Below are positions 57,944 to 64,000 of a DNA stretch of 64,000 nucleotides, in pieces. Positions within the stretch are counted from its first letter, which is position 1; each line of letters begins with the position of its first letter. A program made the translations under genes and the position numbers. Origin of the DNA: Chitinophaga japonensis (GTDB lineage: Bacteria; Bacteroidota; Bacteroidia; Chitinophagales; Chitinophagaceae); the NCBI RefSeq assembly GCF_007830125.1, contig NZ_VLLG01000006.1, positions 62,001 through 126,000 of the forward strand. Direction: 5' to 3'. Under the pieces are notes generated by a model that saw nothing but the letters and a program-made list of their open reading frames with translations, made no database searches and was not told the DNA's origin.

Positions 57944-59758
57944 ATGGAAACAACCGCCATTATCGCCGTCCTGCTCAACATCTTCGAGAGCAGCGATGCC
58001 CGCCAATGGGAAAAAGTACAGCAGTCCTTTGCACAGGAAGTAATACTGGACTACACTTCGCTGGCCGGCGGCGAACCGGTCACGCTCACACCGCAACAGA
58101 TCACCAACGCCTGGCAGCAGGTGCTGCCCGGCTTTTACAGCACCCATCACCAGGTAGGCTCATTCACAGCAGAGGTACAGGGCGACAGCGCCACCGCCAC
58201 CTGTCACGGCCTGGCGCTGCATTACCTGCCCAACGATACACACAATAATATATGGGTAGTGACCGGCACCTACGATTTTTCCCTGCGGCGGCAGCACGGC
58301 GCCTGGAAAGTAAGCGCCATGCGGCTGAACCTGCAAAAGCAGGCAGGCAACCTGCAGTTACCGGCATTGGCGCAGGAACAGGTAAAGGCAGGCAGGCCAT
58401 GGCCGCCCGCCACGCTTACTGCCAATGCCCGCGCCGCGGTGGAAAGCTATTTCAGCGCGCTGGAAAAAATGGATATCAACGCCTTCATGGAAGTATGGAG
58501 TGAGGATGCCCGGCAGGAAATGCCCCTGTCCCCGGCCGGCTTTCCCTCCCTGCTGCCGGACAGGCAGGCCATTCACCAGCAATACAAAGCCCTGCCGGAA
58601 AATTACAGCAGCATGCGGTTTCCCCGCAAGCTGTTTGCCACAGACCGGCCGGATGTGGTGATCGCGCAGTTCAGCGGCAACATACAATTGAAAAACGGCG
58701 GCGCCTATAATAATAATTACGTGAACATTTTCCGGGTAGAGGGAAACAGGATCAAAACCGTTACGGAATATTTCGATCCTTTCATACTGGAAGCGGCCTT
58801 TGGCAGTACCCTGCAGCGCAGCTTTAATGTGAACGGCGCCGCCGCAGACCAGGTATCCCGCCGGGACATTGCCTTTACCAGCAACGGGCTGGTGCTGAAA
58901 GGGCACCTGTACCTGCCGCCGGGCTTCAGCGGGCACCGGCAGTATCCTGCCGTGATAGTCGCGGGGAGCTGGATCACGGTAAAGGAACAGATGCCGGCGC
59001 TCTATGCGCGGCAACTGGCGGCCCAGGGCTATATAGCGCTTACCTTCGACTTCCGTTACTTCGGGGCCAGCGAAGGACAGCCCCGGGAATTTGAAAACCC
59101 GCGCGCCAAGATAGCCGACATACAGGAAGCCGTAAGCTGGCTGCATGCACAACCCTTTACCGACAAAGATCGTATAGCCCTGGCCGGTATCTGCGCCAGT
59201 GCTGGCTATATGGCGGACGCCGCCACGGCCGACCCACGCGTGAAAGCGGTAGTGGCCATTGCGCCCTGGCTCCACAATGCCGCCCTGCTGGAAGGTATTT
59301 ACGGCAGCCGCCCCGGCGGAGTGGCCGGCCTGATCGCCGGAGGAGAAGCCGCCGCCCATGAATTTGCGGCCAGCGGGAAAACGCTTACCATTCCCGCCGC
59401 CAGCAATACAGACAGCAGCGCCGCCATGTACTGGCCCGGCGATACGCTGGACTACTACCTGAACCCGGCCAAGGGCGCCATACCGGAATGGCCCAACCGC
59501 CTGGCCGTGCTCAGTTGGCCGGAATGGCTGGGCTTTGACGGTGTAGCCATTGCCAGGCAGGTAAAACAGCCGGTATATATTATACACAGTGAAAACGCGG
59601 CCATTCCCGATGGCGCCCGGCAGTTCTATGCACAATTACCAGCATCTAAAGAGATCACCTGGCTGAACCAGTACAACCAGTTTGACTTCTATTATCAGCC
59701 GGCAGCCGTGGCCCAGACCACCGGGTTAGTGGTGAAATGGCTGGAAGAAAACATGTAA
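57944..59758 (+). CDS. SnoaL-SnoaL-alpha/beta-hydrolase fusion protein
   Basis: 604 aa, three domains. Residues about 1-140 and about 155-290 are two SnoaL/NTF2-like barrels (I-F-E-S-S-D-A-R-Q-W near the start; Y-F-S-A-L-E-K-M-D-I-N-A-F-M-E-V-W in the second). Residues about 300-604 are an alpha/beta-hydrolase of the YcjY/dienelactone-hydrolase-related group. The nucleophile elbow reads A-G-I-C-A-S-A-G, so Cys may be the nucleophile. The usual catalytic His near the C-terminus is not visible: the position reads N-Q-F-D-F-Y. No signal peptide. CATCTTTG at 57916-57923 is a near -7 element. Substrate unknown. Confidence 0.85.
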   Translation: METTAIIAVLLNIFESSDARQWEKVQQSFAQEVILDYTSLAGGEPVTLTPQQITNAWQQVLPGFYSTHHQVGSFTAEVQGDSATATCHGLALHYLPNDTHNNIWVVTGTYDFSLRRQHGAWKVSAMRLNLQKQAGNLQLPALAQEQVKAGRPWPPATLTANARAAVESYFSALEKMDINAFMEVWSEDARQEMPLSPAGFPSLLPDRQAIHQQYKALPENYSSMRFPRKLFATDRPDVVIAQFSGNIQLKNGGAYNNNYVNIFRVEGNRIKTVTEYFDPFILEAAFGSTLQRSFNVNGAAADQVSRRDIAFTSNGLVLKGHLYLPPGFSGHRQYPAVIVAGSWITVKEQMPALYARQLAAQGYIALTFDFRYFGASEGQPREFENPRAKIADIQEAVSWLHAQPFTDKDRIALAGICASAGYMADAATADPRVKAVVAIAPWLHNAALLEGIYGSRPGGVAGLIAGGEAAAHEFAASGKTLTIPAASNTDSSAAMYWPGDTLDYYLNPAKGAIPEWPNRLAVLSWPEWLGFDGVAIARQVKQPVYIIHSENAAIPDGARQFYAQLPASKEITWLNQYNQFDFYYQPAAVAQTTGLVVKWLEENM

Positions 59759-59953
59759 ATGCTTCATTGGTAGCCGGTTGGCAGCCCTGCGATGTTATAT
59801 TGAAATAATTTTAATTCGTTGAATTAACCGGGTGGATATCAGAAAATACAGGCCTTTCGGCTTATTTCTCGTAAAAATTCACTTAATTTAACGCTTTATT
59901 AATTTCAGCAACCTGCAAAAAACCAGCCATCGTGCCAACTGGCTACACAATGA

Positions 59954-61441
59954 ATGAATATGGAAGCTATCATCAAAACAATTAACGACGCCGTCTGGAG
60001 CAATGCCCTCATCATTCTCTGCCTCGGCGCCGGTATCTACTTTTCGATTGTAACCCGCTTTTTACAGATCCGATATATAAAGGACATGATCCGGCTGCTG
60101 TTCGGCGGGCCGGCATCAGAAAAAGGTGTCACCTCTTTCCAGGCCTTTACCATGGCCATTGCGGGCCGGGTGGGCACCGGTAACATTGCCGGCGTAGCTA
60201 CCGCTATTGCCATGGGCGGCCCCGGCTCCATCTTCTGGATGTGGCTGATCGCGTTCCTGGGCGCGGCCTCCGCTTTCGTGGAAGCCACCCTCGGCCAGAT
60301 CTACAAGCAGGTGAAGGACGGCCAGTACCGCGGCGGCCCTGCCTATTATATAGAAAAAGGACTGGGCCTGAAATGGTACGCCGTGATCTTTGCCATTGCC
60401 ACCATCTTAAGTACCGCTTTCTTTTTGCCGGGCGTGCAGAGCAACAGCATCGCACTGGGCATGAAGCAGGCATTCAACGTGCCGGTAGCCGTTACCGGGG
60501 GTGTTGTGACCCTGCTGCTGGCCCTGATCATACTGGGCGGCGTAAAGCGGATCGGCAAGGTAGCCGAACTGGTGGTACCTTTTATGGCAGGCGCTTACAT
60601 CCTGATGGCCCTCATCATCATGGTGCTGAATATTACAGAAGTACCGGCCGTGATCGCGCTGATCATCCGTTCCGCCTTTAACGGCGAAGCTATTTTTTCC
60701 GGGCTTTTTGGCTCGGCCATTGCCTGGGGGGTGAAAAGGGGCATCTACTCCAATGAAGCCGGCCAGGGCACTGCGCCGCACGCCGCTGCCGCCGCGGAAG
60801 TAAGTCACCCGGCCAAGCAGGGACTGGTACAGGCCTTCTCGGTGTACGTGGATACCCTGCTGGTGTGCACCGCTACCGCCTTTATGATCCTGTTTACCGG
60901 CCAGTATAACGTGGTGAACCCTGCCGGCGGTTTCCTGGTAGAGCATATACCCGGCGTGGAAATAGGACCGGCCTTTACACAGCACGCGGTAAACACTCAC
61001 TTCCCCGCCGTGGGCGGCGGCTTTGTGGCCATATCGCTGCTGTTCTTTGCCTTTACTACCATTATGGCTTACTACTATATTGCAGAGACCAACCTGAGCT
61101 ACCTGGATAAAAAAGGGAACGGCCGCTGGATGATATGGGGCCTTCGTATACTGATCCTCGTTACCACTTTCTATGGTTCCGTTAAAACAGCTTCCCTCGC
61201 CTGGGCCCTGGGCGATATCGGCGTAGGCATGATGGCCTGGCTGAACATGATCGCCATTATCTTCCTGCAAAAACCCGCACTGAAAGCGCTGAAAGATTAC
61301 CGCGCCCAACGGAAAGCCGGCCTGGACCCGGTATTCCGTCCAACGGAGCTGGGCATTGCCAATGCAGATGAATGGGAAAAAGCCCCGGAGAAAAAAACGC
61401 CCGAGGCAGCAGAAGCAGTGTATGCTACAAGAAACAACTAA
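59954..61441 (+). CDS. Alanine/glycine:cation symporter (AGCS family)
   Basis: 495 aa. It imports alanine or glycine with Na+ or H+. About ten to eleven membrane helices are visible. Family signatures are F-Q-A-F-T-M-A-I-A-G-R-V-G-T-G-N-I-A-G-V-A-T-A-I (residues about 61-85), where the glycine-rich turn forms the substrate site, and S-N-E-A-G-Q-G-T-A-P-H-A-A-A at about 265-280. The C-terminal tail is charged and cytosolic. ATG at 59954 has a second ATG two codons later. The upstream 195 bases are AT-rich and hold no clear promoter match. A strong terminator follows at 61463. Confidence 0.95.
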   Translation: MNMEAIIKTINDAVWSNALIILCLGAGIYFSIVTRFLQIRYIKDMIRLLFGGPASEKGVTSFQAFTMAIAGRVGTGNIAGVATAIAMGGPGSIFWMWLIAFLGAASAFVEATLGQIYKQVKDGQYRGGPAYYIEKGLGLKWYAVIFAIATILSTAFFLPGVQSNSIALGMKQAFNVPVAVTGGVVTLLLALIILGGVKRIGKVAELVVPFMAGAYILMALIIMVLNITEVPAVIALIIRSAFNGEAIFSGLFGSAIAWGVKRGIYSNEAGQGTAPHAAAAAEVSHPAKQGLVQAFSVYVDTLLVCTATAFMILFTGQYNVVNPAGGFLVEHIPGVEIGPAFTQHAVNTHFPAVGGGFVAISLLFFAFTTIMAYYYIAETNLSYLDKKGNGRWMIWGLRILILVTTFYGSVKTASLAWALGDIGVGMMAWLNMIAIIFLQKPALKALKDYRAQRKAGLDPVFRPTELGIANADEWEKAPEKKTPEAAEAVYATRNN

Positions 61442-61462
61442 GCACGAATGCGTTAATATTCA

Positions 61463-61490
61463 AAGCCTCCCAAAGGGGAGGCTTTTTTTA
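61463..61490 (+). terminator. Intrinsic terminator of the symporter gene
   Basis: AAGCCTCCC (61463-61471), loop AAAG, GGGAGGCTT (61476-61484), then a T-run. A classic rho-independent terminator; the stem lies 22 bases after the stop and before the convergent unknown gene. Confidence 0.95.
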
Positions 61491-61511
61491 TGCTTGTTAC
61501 ACGCCAGTTCT

Positions 61512-64000
61512 TCAAACCGCGCAGGTCGGGCAGCATACAAACGGCACTTCCGTTAGCGGCGACGTGCGCAGTATGCGGTACCGTCCCAGCGCATCCGACA
61601 GCGCCCGTTCGCTCTGCAGGCGCCGTCCTTCTATGGCTGCATAGATCTCCGGGTTGTTGGCCGTGAGCTTTTTGATCTCCGGTAATGACAGCCCGATATG
61701 CTCATAAATGCTGGTTATATTACCGAACACTTCCACCACCAGCACGCTCAACGGCGCATCTTCCGGCAACCCCAGTCCTGTGAGCAGGGCGGCTATTTCC
61801 TTATTGTCCCAGGTGGTGACGGCTGTTTTCACCTGGTCCTTCAAAATAGCCACCTTGGCGCCAGCCACCAGCGAAGCGTCCGTAAAGCTTTGCGCCGCAA
61901 CAGGCTGCACGGGTACTGCGATGCTCTCCTGCAATGCATCATAAGCCTGCAGCAGTTTGCGGGCGGTTTCCCGGTCAGGCTCCATGATCCTGCCTGCTGC
62001 ACGCTCCTTTATCAATACATTTACTTTCCGCTGTGTTTCGGGGTCCAGCCGGAGGGTATTCACTTCATCCAGCAAAGTAAGGTTGGTGAGCAGTATCCCG
62101 GCCCTGGCCGGTTCATCGGTCTGTTCTACGGTCCAGCGGTGCAGCTCCGTTTTGGCCGCCTGGTACAACAGCCCTAGGTCGCGGCCGGGCACGGCAATGC
62201 TTTCCGCCGGCCGGTGCAGCTCCATCAGCTTTTCACCCAACAGGATATTACGGTAGGCCAGCCCGTCCGCCTGCTTCACCTGCGCATACAGTACGCAATG
62301 CAACTGGGTGCGCGGCGGATCAGGGGTTACGTTCTTTCCCTTCCATACGGCTTTGGCGTAAGGCGCGTTCACATATACCCGGTCTTTATCGCGGTCTACA
62401 TTGCAGAGGAGCGTGGGCGCAGGATGCTGCAGGCCGGTTACGCGCAGTGGCCTGCCGAACCTGCCCTGCGCCGTACTCCACAGGTTTTCCTGTTCGTCTG
62501 CATTGCTCCAGTGGCCGTGGCCTACCCGGAACTCGTAGGTAAAGAACCCGAAGAGCTCCGGGCTTTCCGCATGCAATCCCGGCGGCAGGGGCAGCAGGTA
62601 ATGCACATCGTCATTGCCGCTGGCTTTTTCCATAGCCTGCATGGCGCTGAGGCCCGCCATGTCGTCCGTTTGCCCGGGCGTAATGCTGCGGATGTATTCC
62701 GGGTCTATGGGCAGCGGCGGGTCTTCCGCCACATCATTCACAATACCGATATTATTACTGATCAGTTGGTCGGGCGCATAATGCAGCGCCCTGCAGAACA
62801 GGGTGTCATGCGGGTCCTGCACCGGCTCTTCCAGCTCCACCCACAGGTAACGCTGCCGGGGCTCTGTAGCGCTGTACTGCTCATTTTTACGATAGGGCGA
62901 GAATGCGATGCCCACGCTGGCGATCTTCGGCACCTGTGCAGGTATTACGGTGGTGGGCAGCCGGAGCGGGTCCGGTGTAATGGCGGCCGGCGCGCCGTGT
63001 CCCGGCTTGAACTGCGGCGTGATCGTGTAATCCACTTCCAGCTCGTCCGGGAAGCGCAACTGCCCGTTGGGGCGTTTCAGTGAGGCTTTCGGCTCAATGG
63101 CGTCAATGAACACCAGCGTGGTGTAATCCCGGTTCACGATCCCGAATTCATCCGGCGTCAGGGATTCAAAGGAGGCGTAATGCTTCAGCTCGATATCGCC
63201 CAGCACATCCAGTGTTTCTGTTTCGGCGGGCGTATCGCGGCTGAATTTCTTATTGCGGCTTATCACGAAGCTCACGTCCTGCAGGGCGTCCCAACTCCAG
63301 TCGCGGTGCAGGCGGTACACCAGGCAGCCCAGCCAGTGGTTGGCCAGGTCGCCCTTGGAGGAGAAGGTAATGCTGCTCTGGTCCGGCGCCAGGTGGTGGC
63401 GTATTTTGCTGTTGCAGCCAAATACCACCCGCTCTCCTTTTTTGCCGGTAAGCGTAAGGCCATTGGACTGCACGCCCAGTTGCTGCGCCAGGCGCTGCAC
63501 CATATCAGGCATCTGCATGGCATTTTCGCGGAGGAAGAACATGAACGCCAGGGAACCATCATTGGGCAGTACCGGGTCCGGCTGCAGGTAAATGGCCTGC
63601 ACCGGCGATACATTGGGTCTGGGCAGCAGCAGGTCTTCCTCGCTGCCGGACTCCTTGTAAAACCATAGCTGCGTGGTCTTCCCATAGCGGCTGTCCAGGT
63701 CCGGGTTGGCCTCGTTGATAAACCCGAAATAGCTGCTGTCGCCGTCGCACACGGCCCGTACGGTCAACCGTATCTTGCGGGCGGTGGGCAGCGGTATATC
63801 TGTCATCGCGTCAATGGCCGGTTTGTTGAGGGTAGCGTCGTTAAAAGGATCATCCTCGTTGCCGAGGTTCAGCACGGGCACATCGTGAAATACCACCGGC
63901 AGCTCCAGCTCATCTTCAAAGCCGGGATCAAAGCTGCGGGTAGTGCGGTAGAGCGTAATATAATTTTCCCGCCCGCTGTCGCTCAGCAGGTTGTCCAGGC
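61512..64000 (-). CDS. Very large protein of unknown family, C-terminal 829 residues
   Basis: The frame is open from the stop at 61512 to the right edge, so the start lies outside the window; a GTG at 63894-63896 is only an internal codon. No family is recognised. Visible features are a beta-rich first two thirds with many Asp/Pro loops, a Pro-rich stretch (about 63030-62920), and a helical, charged C-terminal region (about 62150-61620; V-N-V-L-I-K-E-R-A-A-G-R-I-M-E-P). The last residues are C-C-P-T-C-A-V, which could bind metal or form disulfides. No signal peptide or membrane segment is seen in the visible part. High G+C matches the core genome. Confidence 0.7.
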   Translation of the reverse strand, partial: LDNLLSDSGRENYITLYRTTRSFDPGFEDELELPVVFHDVPVLNLGNEDDPFNDATLNKPAIDAMTDIPLPTARKIRLTVRAVCDGDSSYFGFINEANPDLDSRYGKTTQLWFYKESGSEEDLLLPRPNVSPVQAIYLQPDPVLPNDGSLAFMFFLRENAMQMPDMVQRLAQQLGVQSNGLTLTGKKGERVVFGCNSKIRHHLAPDQSSITFSSKGDLANHWLGCLVYRLHRDWSWDALQDVSFVISRNKKFSRDTPAETETLDVLGDIELKHYASFESLTPDEFGIVNRDYTTLVFIDAIEPKASLKRPNGQLRFPDELEVDYTITPQFKPGHGAPAAITPDPLRLPTTVIPAQVPKIASVGIAFSPYRKNEQYSATEPRQRYLWVELEEPVQDPHDTLFCRALHYAPDQLISNNIGIVNDVAEDPPLPIDPEYIRSITPGQTDDMAGLSAMQAMEKASGNDDVHYLLPLPPGLHAESPELFGFFTYEFRVGHGHWSNADEQENLWSTAQGRFGRPLRVTGLQHPAPTLLCNVDRDKDRVYVNAPYAKAVWKGKNVTPDPPRTQLHCVLYAQVKQADGLAYRNILLGEKLMELHRPAESIAVPGRDLGLLYQAAKTELHRWTVEQTDEPARAGILLTNLTLLDEVNTLRLDPETQRKVNVLIKERAAGRIMEPDRETARKLLQAYDALQESIAVPVQPVAAQSFTDASLVAGAKVAILKDQVKTAVTTWDNKEIAALLTGLGLPEDAPLSVLVVEVFGNITSIYEHIGLSLPEIKKLTANNPEIYAAIEGRRLQSERALSDALGRYRILRTSPLTEVPFVCCPTCAV

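Overview
The window looks like chromosomal DNA from a Bacteroidota bacterium, most likely a Chitinophagaceae member close to Chitinophaga. The grounds are the short Bacteroidota-type glycogen-synthase-like protein next to panC-panD, promoters with the TAnnTTTG -7 element and almost no Shine-Dalgarno sequences, SprB repeats, a type IX secretion (T9SS) C-terminal sorting domain, a TANFOR-type protein, DUF4870 and DUF2027-Smr proteins, and large FtsX-type ABC permeases. I see no rRNA, tRNA, insertion sequence, phage or CRISPR array. Most of the window is ordinary core genome with high coding density.

Layout. 1-1141 (minus): start of a lipoprotein (probably DUF4270) and a glycogen-synthase N-domain protein. 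1389-12960 (plus): pantothenate genes panC, panD and panB, interleaved with a flippase-like protein and a polyphosphate pair (ppk1, ppx); then an FtsX-type permease with a likely sigma-54 promoter, and two enzymes that fit lysine/2-aminoadipate breakdown. 12961-13719 is the only long gap; it holds a stem-loop and a terminator. 13720-15393: secreted subtilase. 15494-25634 (minus): DUF4870 protein, RNase P RNA, Smr protein, DoxX protein, amino-acid permease, prenyl synthase, four-helix-bundle protein, RNase R, LpxK, 5-formyl-THF cyclo-ligase and BioD. 25746-32658 (plus): cystathionine beta-synthase, BtuF-like receptor, Rieske protein, class II aldolase, AccD, SmpB and a lipoprotein.

32829-53096 (plus) is the accessory highlight: eight tightly packed or overlapping genes over 20 kb. 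They encode a 1555-aa exported protein of unknown family, a fibronectin-III protein, a 1606-aa SprB-repeat protein with a T9SS tail, a TANFOR/coiled-coil protein, a 928-aa exported protein ending in a nucleotidyltransferase-type toxin domain, a small AT-rich gene directly behind it (the likely immunity gene), a PKD lipoprotein and an outer-membrane beta-barrel. I read this as a T9SS-linked polymorphic toxin-immunity locus with its own surface/delivery proteins. The toxin call rests on motif residues; the delivery role is inference from gene context.

53093-64000: RNase HI, acyl-CoA carboxyltransferase, DinB protein, a MarR-GNAT regulator divergent from an AraC regulator with paired operator-like repeats between them, a SnoaL-SnoaL-hydrolase fusion, an alanine/glycine:cation symporter, and the 3' part of a very large unknown gene that runs off the right edge.

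A second theme is the intergenic DNA. Many gaps hold long imperfect inverted repeats built from short reiterated words, a different word in each gap. Two gaps hold the same AT-rich stem-loop with a conserved core.
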